This document shows, in pieces, positions 15,265 through 24,088 of a stretch of 39,834 nucleotides of DNA. Position 1 is the first letter of the stretch, and each line of letters starts with the position of its first letter. The position numbers and the translations under genes were made by a program. Below the pieces are notes generated by a model. The model did no database searches. It saw only the letters and a program-made list of their open reading frames with translations, and was not told the DNA's origin. Source of the stretch: Dehalococcoidia bacterium (GTDB lineage: Bacteria > Chloroflexota > Dehalococcoidia > Lucifugimonadales > UBA1127). The stretch spans positions 1 through 39,834 of the forward strand of contig JAPYRQ010000010.1 of assembly GCA_029936935.1 (NCBI GenBank), read 5' to 3'.

Positions 15265-16449
15265 CTAGCCCCAGAGTTCCTTGGTGGCGATCTGTGCGCC
15301 TTCCACAAGGGCCTTGGCCTTGGCCCAGGCGAGTTGGGTGTGGACTCTGCCGCCCAGGCCGCAGTCCGTACCTGCAATCACGTTCTCCCGCCCGACCAGG
15401 CCTGCGTACTTCACAATGCGATCTGCCACCAACCTTGGGTGCTCAACAACGTTGGTGGCGTGGCTGACGACGCCTGGAACGAGGACTGCGTTCTCCGGGA
15501 GCTTGGTGGTCTCCCACACGCGCCACTCGTGATCGTGGCGGGCGTTGCCTGCTTCAATCGAGAAGGCATCGGCGTTGACCTTGAGCATGATGTCCACGAT
15601 GTCTTCCAGCGGGATGTCATAAGTGTGCGGGCCGTGCCAGCTTCCCCAGCAGATGTGATATCGCACCTGGGACGAAGGGACGTTGGCCAGTGCGTGGTTC
15701 AGCGCCTCAATACGTAAGTCCACGTACTTGCGATACTCGGTCAGGCTGGGTCGAGATACCAACATGTCCCAGGTGTCCGGCAGGCCCGGGTCATCGATCT
15801 GCACGATGAAGCCCGCGTTGGCTATGGCTTCATATTCTTCCTTCATCACGTCGGCGATGGCGTAAACAAACTCTTCTTCCGTCTTGTAGAAGTCGTTGTA
15901 CAGCCTGTGATCCACTGTGCCAGGTGCGAGCGAGGGGATGAAGGCCTCTTCATACTTGACGCCGGTCAGGGCCGCCTGGAAGTTGGCTACATCTGTCTTC
16001 ACCTGTTCCTTGCCAATGTAAGAGAGAGGGCCGGTGCAGACCAAGCGCTTTTGTACTCGCGGCGTAGTCCTGGTTCCATAATCAGCGAATGTCCTACCGC
16101 CGGTGTCCATTGCGGCATAGAACTCCCGGAAGTCCGTGCGATCGCGGCCGTCCTGGCTCATGGCGGGAACCTGACCAGGCTCCAACTCCTTCAGTTCAAA
16201 CCCTGACATGCGCTCATCCAGGTAGCTGTTGAAGCCGGGCTTGGACTCTTCGCCCTCACCGATGACGTCGATGCCGATCTCAACCTGCTTATCGACGACT
16301 TCTTTGACGGCCATCATGACGCGCTTATCGAACTCAGCCTGGTTGTAGGCCTCGCCCTGATTCTTGGCGTCCAGCATGGCCCGGAGTTCCGGAGGCCTTG
16401 GTAGGCTTCCCGCGTGGGTGGTCAATATCCGATTTTCACTGCGTTTCAT
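15265..16449 (-). CDS. MetE-like / cobalamin-independent methionine synthase family protein
   Basis: The 394-residue TIM-barrel protein is related to the C-terminal catalytic domain of MetE. Motifs are ILTTHAGSLPRP at the start, IGIDVIGEGEESKPGF, FIVQIDDPGL, RYHICWGSWHGPHTYD with the putative zinc-ligand His/Cys, SIEAGNARHDHEW, and GTDCGLGGRVH with the second Cys. It lacks the MetE N-terminal folate-binding half, so it probably transfers a methyl or related group on another thiol substrate rather than acting as a housekeeping MetE. AAAGGAG precedes the ATG. Its neighbours are a decayed paralogue downstream and a small protein upstream in the same direction, suggesting a former operon. Confidence 0.85.
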   Translation of the reverse strand: MKRSENRILTTHAGSLPRPPELRAMLDAKNQGEAYNQAEFDKRVMMAVKEVVDKQVEIGIDVIGEGEESKPGFNSYLDERMSGFELKELEPGQVPAMSQDGRDRTDFREFYAAMDTGGRTFADYGTRTTPRVQKRLVCTGPLSYIGKEQVKTDVANFQAALTGVKYEEAFIPSLAPGTVDHRLYNDFYKTEEEFVYAIADVMKEEYEAIANAGFIVQIDDPGLPDTWDMLVSRPSLTEYRKYVDLRIEALNHALANVPSSQVRYHICWGSWHGPHTYDIPLEDIVDIMLKVNADAFSIEAGNARHDHEWRVWETTKLPENAVLVPGVVSHATNVVEHPRLVADRIVKYAGLVGRENVIAGTDCGLGGRVHTQLAWAKAKALVEGAQIATKELWG

Positions 16450-16479
16450 GAAATCGCTCCTTTTGCTTACAGGCTGGGT

Positions 16480-16746
16480 TTAGTTTCGCCGTAAATTGGC
16501 TACCTGGGCGATGTCATCGTCGGCCGCTTGGAGGTCCTCTGCGGTCATTGCGACGCTGATATCGACCGATGCATTGAACGCCTGGAAGAGGGGCTCGGCC
16601 ACAGCGGGGATACCGCTAGAATCGTCAACGTTGACGACGATGACTGCGCCACGTTGGCTGTCCACTGTGGTGAAGTAGGCTGCTTCAGGCTTGATAACGG
16701 CCAGGATCCTTCCCATGGTGGGGCCGAAGGTGCCGGCCTTCATCAT
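16480..16746 (-). CDS. Small conserved-looking protein, N-terminus interrupted
   Basis: The 88-residue product, MMKAGTFGPTMGRILAVIKPEAAYFTTVDSQRGAVIVVNVDD, continues SSGIPAVAEPLFQAFNASVDISVAMTAEDL. It looks like a single alpha/beta domain and resembles short actinobacterial-type proteins of unknown function. The track's start at 16746 has no binding site. Sixteen codons upstream, in the same frame, ATG at 16794 has AAAAGGAG in place and encodes MRLMFKVSLSI, followed by TAA and PCNS. So the native start is probably 16794 and the gene carries an early stop, or a compensating pair of indels. It may still be translated by re-initiation. It lies 30 bases before the MetE-like gene. Confidence 0.55.
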   Translation of the reverse strand: MMKAGTFGPTMGRILAVIKPEAAYFTTVDSQRGAVIVVNVDDSSGIPAVAEPLFQAFNASVDISVAMTAEDLQAADDDIAQVANLRRN

Positions 16747-17019
16747 GGAGTTACAGGGTTATATTGAAAGGGATACCTTGAACATCAACCGCATGATCTG
16801 CTCCTTTTGAATGGACACTATCGGTGGGATTTGAATGCGCATCAAATACGACGCGCCAGCCTCCAAAATCCTATGGATTGGCGAAGGCTCTGTCAAGGCG
16901 AAAAGTCGTATACTCACTATCGCGTACAGGTATGCAAGACATATGTGCTATGATAGATGAGTAGGTTTTTGCTGGCCGTTGGGGTCAGCATATTTTTTTG
17001 GACACAGAGAATCGAAGCA

Positions 17020-18864
17020 ATGACACAACAAAAGCGCCAAGATATTCGTAATATCGCCATCATCGCCCACGTTGACCACGGCAAGACTACGCTTGTAGAT
17101 GCCCTTCTCAAGCAGAGCAAGGTCTTTCGTGATAACCAGATTGTGGGTGAGCTCATCATGGACTCCAATCCCCTGGAACGGGAGCGGGGTATTACGATTT
17201 TGGCGAAGAACACCGCCATTACCTATAACGATGTGAAGATTAACGTCATCGACACACCCGGGCACGCGGACTTCGGCGGCGAGGTAGAGCGCGCGCTCAA
17301 CATGGCTGACGGGTGTCTGCTGATCGTGGACGCCGTGGACGGGCCCATGCCGCAGACGCGCTACGTGCTGCATAAAGCCCTTCAAAACGGCCTGCGCCCG
17401 GTAGTGGTCATCAACAAGATGGATAGGCCGAACGCTCGCATCGACGAAGTTGAGGTCATGGTTCAGGACCTGTTCCTGGAAGTGGTCACGGACGCGGATC
17501 AACTGGAATACCCAGTACTGTACGCGTCCGCTCGAGAAGGCTATGCACGTCGCAAACCCGAGGACACCGATATGGACATGGTTCCTTTGTTTGAGGCGAT
17601 CCTTTCTGAAGTACCTGCACCGGGAGGCGATGAGAACGCACCTCTTCAGATCCAGGTAGCAGCCCTTGATTACGATAATCACCTTGGACAGATTGCCTTG
17701 GGACGTATCTCCCAGGGCACCATTACTCAGGGCCAACAGATCGTACGAATCGACCGTGAGGGTGAGAAAGCCCAGTTTGGTATTGAGAAGTTGTACGTTT
17801 ACCATGGGTTGGCACGGCTGGAAGTCCCATCGGTATCGGTGGGGGACATCGTGGCTATGGCCGGCGTGACTGACGTCTCTATCGGCGACACGGTGGCAGA
17901 CGTGGACAACCCGGTAGCCCTTCCGTTCATCGTCGTGGACGAGCCTACAGTGACCATCACCGTAGGCGTGAACACCTCGCCCTTTGCGGGCAAAGAGGGG
18001 AACGCTGTAACGGCCAGGCAACTCCGTGACCGTTTGATGCGAGAGCTCAAGACCAATGTGAGCCTGCGTGTTGAGCCTACAGACCTGCCGAACGAGTTCC
18101 TGGTGGTGGGGCGTGGTGAGCTGCATCTGGGCATCTTGCTGGAGACGATGCGCCGAGAAGGCACTGAGATTGAGGCATCGCGACCACAAGCGATCACCAA
18201 GATGATAGATGGTAAGAGGCACGAGCCGTACGAGAAGGTCTACATCGACACCGACGACGAGTTCATTGGTGCGCTGACGGAAAACCTTTCCAAGCGCCTG
18301 GCCAAGATGGAGGACATGCGGTCTGATGGGCAGGGCCATGTGCACATGGTGTTCAAGGTGCCTACACGCGGACTCATTGGTTTCCACAGCTTTTTCCTCC
18401 GCACCGTCCACGGCAACGGCGTGATGAGCGCAGAGTTCATTGACTACGAGCCCGTAGTGGGCACGATGCAGTCCATTCGTACGGGTGCGCTGATATCCTC
18501 TGAGGAAGGTTTGGCCATTACCTTTGGCCTGAACAACGCCCAAAACAGAGGCAACACCTTTGTGGACGCGGGAACCCCGGTCTATGAGGGAATGATTGTG
18601 GGCATCCATCCCCGTGACTCCGACATGATTGTGAATGTCTGCAAAGAGAAGAAGATGAGCAACGTGCGTTCTTCAACTTCTGACATTGCTGTCCGACTGA
18701 CGCCGCCTATCATCATGAGCCTGGAGGAGTCGCTGGACTTTGTTGGCACCGATGAGTTGGTGGAGATAACGCCGAAGACGATCAGGACTCGGAAACGGCT
18801 GCTGGGCGACAGTGAACGACGCAAGTTCGATAGGAACACCGCCAAAGCGGCCAACCCCCGCTAA
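17020..18864 (+). CDS. typA: Ribosome-associated translational GTPase TypA/BipA
   Basis: The 614-residue protein is a complete TypA/BipA. G1 is [17 protein letters not shown], switch [14 protein letters not shown]3 [16 protein letters not shown] and G4 [14 protein letters not shown]. The beta-barrel and EF-G-like domains follow, and the BipA-specific C-terminal part includes [22 protein letters not shown], the diagnostic motif. It is a translation factor that helps 50S assembly and stress or cold growth. The ATG at 17020 is chosen because homology begins there; the track's start at 16957 adds a hydrophobic leader not found in the family. Only a weak AGAGAA precedes it. A terminator follows 60 bases after the stop. 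Confidence 0.97.
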   Translation: MTQQKRQDIRNIAIIAHVDHGKTTLVDALLKQSKVFRDNQIVGELIMDSNPLERERGITILAKNTAITYNDVKINVIDTPGHADFGGEVERALNMADGCLLIVDAVDGPMPQTRYVLHKALQNGLRPVVVINKMDRPNARIDEVEVMVQDLFLEVVTDADQLEYPVLYASAREGYARRKPEDTDMDMVPLFEAILSEVPAPGGDENAPLQIQVAALDYDNHLGQIALGRISQGTITQGQQIVRIDREGEKAQFGIEKLYVYHGLARLEVPSVSVGDIVAMAGVTDVSIGDTVADVDNPVALPFIVVDEPTVTITVGVNTSPFAGKEGNAVTARQLRDRLMRELKTNVSLRVEPTDLPNEFLVVGRGELHLGILLETMRREGTEIEASRPQAITKMIDGKRHEPYEKVYIDTDDEFIGALTENLSKRLAKMEDMRSDGQGHVHMVFKVPTRGLIGFHSFFLRTVHGNGVMSAEFIDYEPVVGTMQSIRTGALISSEEGLAITFGLNNAQNRGNTFVDAGTPVYEGMIVGIHPRDSDMIVNVCKEKKMSNVRSSTSDIAVRLTPPIIMSLEESLDFVGTDELVEITPKTIRTRKRLLGDSERRKFDRNTAKAANPR

Positions 18865-18923
18865 GTGCCGAAGGCACCTATGTGCGCTTCGCGCGTTTTG
18901 TAAGCCTGCCCGAAAAGGAAACG

Positions 18924-18966
18924 AAAAAAGACCCCTGCTCCAATCAAGGAGTGGGGGTTCTTTTTG
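18924..18966. terminator. Bidirectional terminator between typA and the aminotransferase
   Basis: AAAAAAGACCCCTGCTCC pairs imperfectly with GGAGTGGGGGTTCTTTTT. A-run on one side and T-run on the other serve both convergent genes. Confidence 0.75.
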
Positions 18967-19016
18967 TTGCGACGTAATTATGCCGTCAGGGAGAATAGGT
19001 GCAGGATAAATCCTGC

Positions 19017-20300
19017 CTAGTCGACTATACGATGGAAGGCGTCACGCAGCCTTGGGCCTACCTGAGCAAGCTCGTCTATCGTTGCGAAGCTGAGGGCCAG
19101 TCGGATGTGGGTGGTGTCAGACTCCTCACGTTTGGCGAAGAAATTTGATCCGGCCGCAAATGTCACACCTTCAATAGCCGCTTCCTTGGCAATCTCCTGC
19201 GCGGTTGCGCCAATGCACTCCGCCCAGATGAAGAAACCGCCGTCCGGTACCTCAAATCGTAGATATGGCTCACAGTACTCCTGGAGCGAGGCGACGAGTG
19301 TCTCGCACTTCTGGCGATAGAGGTCACGCATGCCGTCCAGGTGGGACTCCACTTCTCCTGAAGCCACATACTTTGCGATGGCCCGGTGGAGCAGAGGGCT
19401 GCCGCCCATATCGTACCGAACTCTTGCTACTGACTCGATGACCGGCACCTTGGCCTGAACCCAACCGACCCGGAGTCCGGTGGCGATGATCTTGCTGAAG
19501 GTGCCTATCTGTATGACACCGTGGCCGTCGGCGACCGCGTACAGCGAGGGCGGTGGTGGCTCATCGAAGAAAATCTCCGTGTAGGCCATGTCTTCCATGA
19601 TGAGGATATGGTGCTTGGCGCAGACCTCTATGAGGGCTTCACGAGTGGCCAGGGACATGGTTGCGCCTGTGGGGTTGTGGAAGTCAGGCACTGTGTAGAG
19701 AAGCTTGACCCGTTTGCCATCTGCCTCAACCTTGTTGGCAGCAGCATCGACACGGGCAGCAAAGTCGCCATCTTCTCCCAACTCCGCTTCAATAATGTCA
19801 CAGAGGTGGCCACGGATGGTTCGCAGGGAACCGGCGAAGTTCGGCTGCTCAGCGATGACGGTATCACCGGGGTCCAGGAAAGTATCGCAAATGGTGTCGA
19901 TTCCACCGGCGCTGCCGTGGGTCAACAGGAAGTTGTCCATAGTAAGGGAAACACCCTGGATACGTCCCTGACGGTCCGCCAATACTTGGCGGAGGTCATC
20001 AAAGCCAAAGACACCGCCATAACGGAGCGCCTCTGCCGGGTCTGATGCCAGCACGGAATCGAATGCTTTTTGAAGTCCAGAGACCGGTAGGCTGTCCGGG
20101 TCCGGGATGCCTCCACCCAGGTTAATAGGCGTAGCATGATTCGTAGCGGTGAAGCTGATCGACCTGCCTGGAGTACCCGCTTCTGTGGCGCTGATAGATG
20201 GCATTACTGCTGCGGATTTGGACAGAAACTGGGTGATGTCCTGACCTTCCCAACTCTGAGCTGCCTCTACTGCGCGTGTCTTGATTTTAGCTTGTGCCAT
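19017..20300 (-). CDS. PLP-dependent aminotransferase class I/II (2-aminoadipate/valine-type)
   Basis: The 427-residue fold-type I aminotransferase has INLGGGIPDPDSLP, RYGGVFGFDDLRQVLADR, the PLP-contact region VPDFHNPTGATMSLATREAL, EDMAYTEIFFDE, and the lysine motif GTFSKIIATGLRVGW, whose Lys forms the Schiff base. C-terminal VPDGGFFIWAE and HIRLALSFA close the domain. It resembles LysN/AvtA-like enzymes related to the MocR C-terminal domain but has no GntR DNA-binding part, so it is a metabolic enzyme. The start at 20300 has GGAG seven bases upstream and avoids the track's longer leader. It is divergent from the aldolase-family gene. Confidence 0.9.
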   Translation of the reverse strand: MAQAKIKTRAVEAAQSWEGQDITQFLSKSAAVMPSISATEAGTPGRSISFTATNHATPINLGGGIPDPDSLPVSGLQKAFDSVLASDPAEALRYGGVFGFDDLRQVLADRQGRIQGVSLTMDNFLLTHGSAGGIDTICDTFLDPGDTVIAEQPNFAGSLRTIRGHLCDIIEAELGEDGDFAARVDAAANKVEADGKRVKLLYTVPDFHNPTGATMSLATREALIEVCAKHHILIMEDMAYTEIFFDEPPPPSLYAVADGHGVIQIGTFSKIIATGLRVGWVQAKVPVIESVARVRYDMGGSPLLHRAIAKYVASGEVESHLDGMRDLYRQKCETLVASLQEYCEPYLRFEVPDGGFFIWAECIGATAQEIAKEAAIEGVTFAAGSNFFAKREESDTTHIRLALSFATIDELAQVGPRLRDAFHRIVD

Positions 20301-20327
20301 ACTAGTCTCCCGTAAGCGATTTTCCAT

Positions 20328-20356
20328 TTGACAGTCTACAGATTACCTATGATTCT
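20328..20356 (+). promoter_or_regulatory. Candidate promoter for the class II aldolase gene
   Basis: A perfect TTGACA at 20328-20333 lies in the divergent spacer. The hexamer 17 bases on (GATTCT) is a poor -10; TATGAT overlaps it but at short spacing. Confidence 0.35.
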
Positions 20357-20435
20357 GTCGACAGCGCGCTTGCCCTCGTCCGCGAGCGGGCGGATAATAC
20401 CCGGCAACAAAGCACATGACCCACAGGAGGATGAA

Positions 20436-21122
20436 ATGTCTGATGCCAAGCTGTCCGAATACAAAAAACAGATTTCTGATGCTGCCGATAATATCATGGG
20501 TTCCGGCATCCTTGGGAAAAGCTCCCACGGGAACATCAGCGCCAGGATACCCGGGACGGATACATTCCTGCTGACCTCCGTGAGCAACCTGAAGCAGATC
20601 ACCATGGACAATATCGGGTTGTTTGACCTGGACAACAACCTCCTGGACGGCTCTGTTATGCCGGCGAGTGCCGAGATTATCCCGATGCACGGCATCGTGT
20701 ACAAGATGCGCCCCGAGGCCGGCGGCGCAGTCCACACCCACGCACCTCGTGCAACCGCCTTTGCGGTGGCTGGCGTGCCGATACCCCCATCGTACGAACC
20801 TATGGTGCGCTTTGGTATGGCCAACGGCGTCCCAGTAACAACGTACGGCCCACGAGGGTCACAGGAGTCGGTGGACCTGATTGAGCAGGCCATCGATGGG
20901 AAAGAACAGATTCGAGGCTTGCTGCTTGGGAACCACGGAGTGCTGTCATTCGGCAAGGACGTGCCGGACGCGGTTGACGCTCACAAGATTATCGAAGAGT
21001 GCGCGGAGGTCATTCTGGCCTCTTACGCCCTTGGTGGCCCCAAGGAGATACCGGCGGCGCAGCGGTTGGCAGCGCAGGTTATCATGCAGACCTTTGCAGC
21101 GGTCGGTGAACAAAAGGCCTAG
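20436..21122 (+). CDS. Class II aldolase/adducin family protein
   Basis: The 228-residue protein has the class II aldolase fold used by L-fuculose-phosphate aldolase and related zinc enzymes. Motifs are SSHGNISARIPGTDTFLLTSVS, GGAVHTHAPRATAFAVAG with the HxH zinc ligands, and LLLGNHGVLSFGKDV with a further ligand His. The start is fixed by AGGAGG five bases before the ATG at 20436; the track's start at 20328 is in the promoter region. Substrate is likely a hydroxylated or phosphorylated short-chain acid or aldehyde, not determinable here. It is divergent from the aminotransferase. Confidence 0.88.
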   Translation: MSDAKLSEYKKQISDAADNIMGSGILGKSSHGNISARIPGTDTFLLTSVSNLKQITMDNIGLFDLDNNLLDGSVMPASAEIIPMHGIVYKMRPEAGGAVHTHAPRATAFAVAGVPIPPSYEPMVRFGMANGVPVTTYGPRGSQESVDLIEQAIDGKEQIRGLLLGNHGVLSFGKDVPDAVDAHKIIEECAEVILASYALGGPKEIPAAQRLAAQVIMQTFAAVGEQKA

Positions 21123-21133
21123 GCAGGGCGTTC

Positions 21134-21149
21134 CCCCGATAAATCGGGG
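21134..21149 (+). repeat. Short GC-rich palindrome
   Basis: CCCCGATAAATCGGGG, 12 bases after the aldolase stop. It may be a small REP-like hairpin or part of 3'-end formation; there is no T-run. Confidence 0.4.
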
Positions 21150-21296
21150 CAGGCCTGCACCCATATTCCTCCGGGTACCTAATGGAGATGTCCAGGATGC
21201 GGAGCGGTAAGGCGTTTGCCTGATTGGCGAGCCTTTGATACACTCGGCGCGCCGAATGGCGAAATATTGGCTATTTAACTTCAGGAGGGCTGACAC

Positions 21297-21920
21297 ATGA
21301 TCTATGAAATGAGGCGATACATTCTCAACCCCGGCACAGTCGCAGGGTGGGAGAAGGCTTTTGGGGATGCCTATCAGACCAGGGCCAAGTATTCTCAGTT
21401 GGGCGGCCTCTGGCACACGGAGATCGGTCCGCTAAACGAGGTCATTCACATCTGGCCCTATGAGAACCTTCAGCATCGGGCGGAGGTTCGTGCCGAGTCT
21501 GCAAAGGATCCTGCCGGCAATTGGCCACCCAGTGCTCCCGGCTCTGTTGTCACCATGGAGACTGATATCCTGGATCCGGTGAAGGGTATGACGGACTGGA
21601 CAGGCCCTCAGCAGTGGGGCAACCTCTATGAAATGCGTCAGTACACCTATGCTCCCGGCACATTGGGCAAGGTCGCTCCTGCGTTTGGCGAGGCTATTGC
21701 TGGACGAGCCGAGATCTATCCTGTTGCTGGCGTCTTCACAAGCTCCCTTGGCAACCTGAACCGCATGATTCAGTTGTTCCCGTTCAAGGACTGGGCCCAC
21801 CGCGACGAGGTGCGAGCCAAGTTCCGCGAGACCGGCGTATGGCCTCCCCACACCGATGCCAGTCCCGTTGCTCAGTTGGTGCGGCACATGATCCCCGCAG
21901 ACTGCTCACCGCTCCACTAA
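21297..21920 (+). CDS. NIPSNAP family protein with two repeats
   Basis: The 207-residue protein is made of two NIPSNAP (ferredoxin-like) domains. The first begins MIYEMRRYILNPGTVAGWEKAF and has LGGLWHTEIGPLNEVIHIWPYENLQHR. The second, from about residue 113, begins NLYEMRQYTYAPGTLGKVAPAF and has AGVFTSSLGNLNRMIQLFPFKDWAHRDEVR. Function is uncertain; bacterial members often sit among catabolic genes. CAGGAGG precedes the ATG. A strong terminator follows the stop. Confidence 0.88.
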   Translation: MIYEMRRYILNPGTVAGWEKAFGDAYQTRAKYSQLGGLWHTEIGPLNEVIHIWPYENLQHRAEVRAESAKDPAGNWPPSAPGSVVTMETDILDPVKGMTDWTGPQQWGNLYEMRQYTYAPGTLGKVAPAFGEAIAGRAEIYPVAGVFTSSLGNLNRMIQLFPFKDWAHRDEVRAKFRETGVWPPHTDASPVAQLVRHMIPADCSPLH

Positions 21921-21942
21921 CACCTGCCATCGTTAAACGATA

Positions 21943-21976
21943 AGAAAGGGCGTCCCGGTCTCGGGACGCCCTTTCT
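21943..21976 (+). terminator. Hairpin terminator
   Basis: Perfect 15-bp stem AGAAAGGGCGTCCCG / CGGGACGCCCTTTCT with loop GTCT, 22 bases after the NIPSNAP stop. Its outer stem matches the terminator at 14515. Confidence 0.8.
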
Positions 21977-22026
21977 GTGTTCTATGCTTGGTTGCGTACC
22001 TCTGATGCTATAGGTACCCTCTGGTC

Positions 22027-22995
22027 ATGGACATGAAGGTCTACCTCTTTCGCCGCCTGCTCCAGGGCGTCCTGACGTTGTTCCTGGTCTCCATTGTGAT
22101 ATTCGTCATCCTTCGAGTTGCACCCGGCGATGTGGCAGACCTCATCATCACTGGTGGCGACGGCTCAAGCACCGGAGCGACGTCGCAGGAGAGGGAAGAG
22201 CTACGCCAGACGCTTGGGCTGGACCGCTCCCTGCTTCGACAGTACGTGGAGTGGTCCTGGGACATGGCAACGCTGAGCTGGGGGGAGTCGCTGTTCACAG
22301 GTCGCAGCGTTTGGGACGACTTCTTCCGCAAGCTCCCGGTGACCCTGCAGCTCAGCCTCATGGGACTGTTCATTGCGGTGGCGCTGGGGGTGCCCCTGGG
22401 CGTTGCTGCGGCGTTGAAGCAGGACACGTGGATGGACTACCTGGCACGCATCTTTGCGCTGGGCGGCGTCTCGCTTCCCCACTTCTGGCTGGCAACGCTG
22501 CTGCTGATTGCCGGTGTGCGCTATTTCACCTGGAGCCCGCCGTTGGGTTACGAATCGGTCATCGATGCTCCGTGGCGCAACATCACCCAGTTCATCTGGC
22601 CTGCTTTGGTGCTCGGCTACTCCGGGGCTGGCTTGCTAAGCAGGATGACACGATCCGCGGTCTTGGAGGTGATGCGACAGGAGTATATCCGCACGGCTAT
22701 GGCCAAGGGACTTCAAACTAGGGCTATCATGGGTCGACATACACTTCGGAACGCGCTGTTGCCCGTGATTACCGTTATCGGCATAGCCTTTGCGGCGCTG
22801 GTCAGTGGTTCCGTAGTGCTGGAGCAGGTGTTTGTGCTGCCGGGCGTGGGGCTGTTCTTGCTCGAGGCGGTGAAGTTCCGCGACTACACAGTGGTGCAGC
22901 CCATCATCGTCTTCTTTGCTGCGTGGGTGGTGCTGGTCAACATGACGGTGGATGTGATCTACACGTGGCTCAACCCGCAGGTGCGACATGGATAA
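22027..22995 (+). CDS. ABC transporter permease, DppB/OppB type
   Basis: The 322-residue inner-membrane protein has about six transmembrane helices. The N-terminal helix (LLQGVLTLFLVSIVIFVILRVAPGDVAD) is typical of DppB. The large periplasmic loop carries LGLDRSLLRQYVEW. The BPD_transp_1 domain contains the EAA-type coupling segment (YIRTAMAKGLQTRAIMGRHTLRNALLPV) that contacts the ATPase. Together with the next gene, whose start overlaps its end by eight bases, it forms the channel of a peptide or nickel-type importer. No ATPase or binding protein is adjacent; the SBP_bac_5 lipoprotein at 12.6 kb is a possible but unproven partner. Confidence 0.93.
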   Translation: MDMKVYLFRRLLQGVLTLFLVSIVIFVILRVAPGDVADLIITGGDGSSTGATSQEREELRQTLGLDRSLLRQYVEWSWDMATLSWGESLFTGRSVWDDFFRKLPVTLQLSLMGLFIAVALGVPLGVAAALKQDTWMDYLARIFALGGVSLPHFWLATLLLIAGVRYFTWSPPLGYESVIDAPWRNITQFIWPALVLGYSGAGLLSRMTRSAVLEVMRQEYIRTAMAKGLQTRAIMGRHTLRNALLPVITVIGIAFAALVSGSVVLEQVFVLPGVGLFLLEAVKFRDYTVVQPIIVFFAAWVVLVNMTVDVIYTWLNPQVRHG

Positions 22996-23839
22996 CGTTG
23001 TTGTGCGATGGCTTGGCCGGACGGCCAGGGACAAGCCCCTTGGCGCCATCGGCGGGGTTGTGGTGCTGGCGCTGGTGTTGATTGCCCTGCTGGCACCGCT
23101 TATCGCCACCGCCGACCCCGTAGCCCAGGACGCCGATAGCATCCTCCTATCGCCGGGGACGGACCACTGGCTTGGCACCGACAACCTTGGTCGCGACCTA
23201 TGGAGTCGCATCGCCCATGGCGCACGAGTGTCGTTGGGGGTTGGCTTCATCTCCATCGCCATAGGGTCGGTGTTGGGCGGCGTGGCGGGCCTCGTCGGTG
23301 GCTACTACGGGAGATGGGCTGACGGCGTGTTGCAGCAAGTGTCAGACGCGTTGATGGCATTCCCAACGCTGGTGCTGGCCCTGGGCATCGTGGCGATATT
23401 GGGGGCATCGGCGACGAATGTGATTGTGGCCATCGCACTGGTGCAGGCACCCCGAGCGGCCCGGGTGGTCAGGAGTCAGGCGCTGGCGGTCAAATCGATG
23501 GAGTACGTTGCGGCATCGAGGCTGGTGGGCGCGGGCAGCGTTCAGATCATGTTCAAGCACGTGCTGCCCCACTGCCTTGCGCCGTTCATCGTCATCTTCA
23601 CCAACGCCCTGGGCATCGCCATCGTGCTGGAGGCTTCGCTGAGTTTTCTTGGGCTGGGAATTCCGGCGCCGGAGCCATCGTGGGGCGGGATGCTGGCGGG
23701 GCCCGGTCGCGACTACTTCAACGTTGCGCCGTGGATGGCCATCTGGCCGGGGGTGGCCATCGCACTGTCGGTGTATGGCTTCAACCTGCTTGGTGATGCC
23801 CTGCGCGATGTGCTGGATCCGCGCCAAAGACCGCTTTAA
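22988..23839 (+). CDS. ABC transporter permease, DppC/OppC type
   Basis: The 283-residue inner-membrane protein is the second channel subunit. It has an N-terminal OppC_N-like helix (LGAIGGVVVLALVLIALLAPLIA), then DHWLGTDNLGRDLWSRIAHGARVSLGVG, the usual DppC motif. Near the C-terminus come the coupling loop (YVAASRLVGAGSVQIMFKHVLPHCLAP) and LGLGIPAPEPSWGGML. Its ATG overlaps the upstream permease by eight bases, indicating translational coupling. A tRNA-Arg follows 65 bases downstream, so any ATPase genes of this system lie elsewhere. Confidence 0.94.
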   Translation: MDNVVVRWLGRTARDKPLGAIGGVVVLALVLIALLAPLIATADPVAQDADSILLSPGTDHWLGTDNLGRDLWSRIAHGARVSLGVGFISIAIGSVLGGVAGLVGGYYGRWADGVLQQVSDALMAFPTLVLALGIVAILGASATNVIVAIALVQAPRAARVVRSQALAVKSMEYVAASRLVGAGSVQIMFKHVLPHCLAPFIVIFTNALGIAIVLEASLSFLGLGIPAPEPSWGGMLAGPGRDYFNVAPWMAIWPGVAIALSVYGFNLLGDALRDVLDPRQRPL

Positions 23840-23904
23840 CGTGTGCGGTGTGTCCTTGACCCAGCTACCAACAGCGGCGATACTTGAATGCGTTCTATGG
23901 CTAA

Positions 23905-23980
23905 CCGCCCGTAGCTCAGCGGATAGAGCACTGGGCTTCGAACCCAGGTGTCGGGGGTTCAAATCCCTCCGGGCGGACCA
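23905..23980 (+). tRNA. tRNA-Arg (TCG)
   Basis: Full cloverleaf: acceptor CCGCCCG/CGGGCGG, D-arm GCTC/GAGC, anticodon arm CTGGG-CTTCGAA-CCCAG with TCG, T-arm GGGGG-TTCAAAT-CCCTC, encoded CCA. Confidence 0.96.
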
Positions 23981-24088
23981 GCTAACTACCTCGTGAAGAG
24001 TTCAAACGGTGTTGCGCACCTCAAGTTTGGATGGCTTCCCGATATACCCAAGATAAGCTATTCAGCTTCTGATTGAGGAACACTTACA

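Noticed and set aside
16948-18609. 553-residue minus-strand ORF
   Set aside because: It is antisense to typA, His-rich and low in recognisable motifs; a codon shadow.
23905-24088. tRNA-Arg as an integration site for a mobile element
   Set aside because: No integrase gene and no repeated copy of the tRNA 3' end was noticed downstream within the window, although the scar at 25.6 kb is close.
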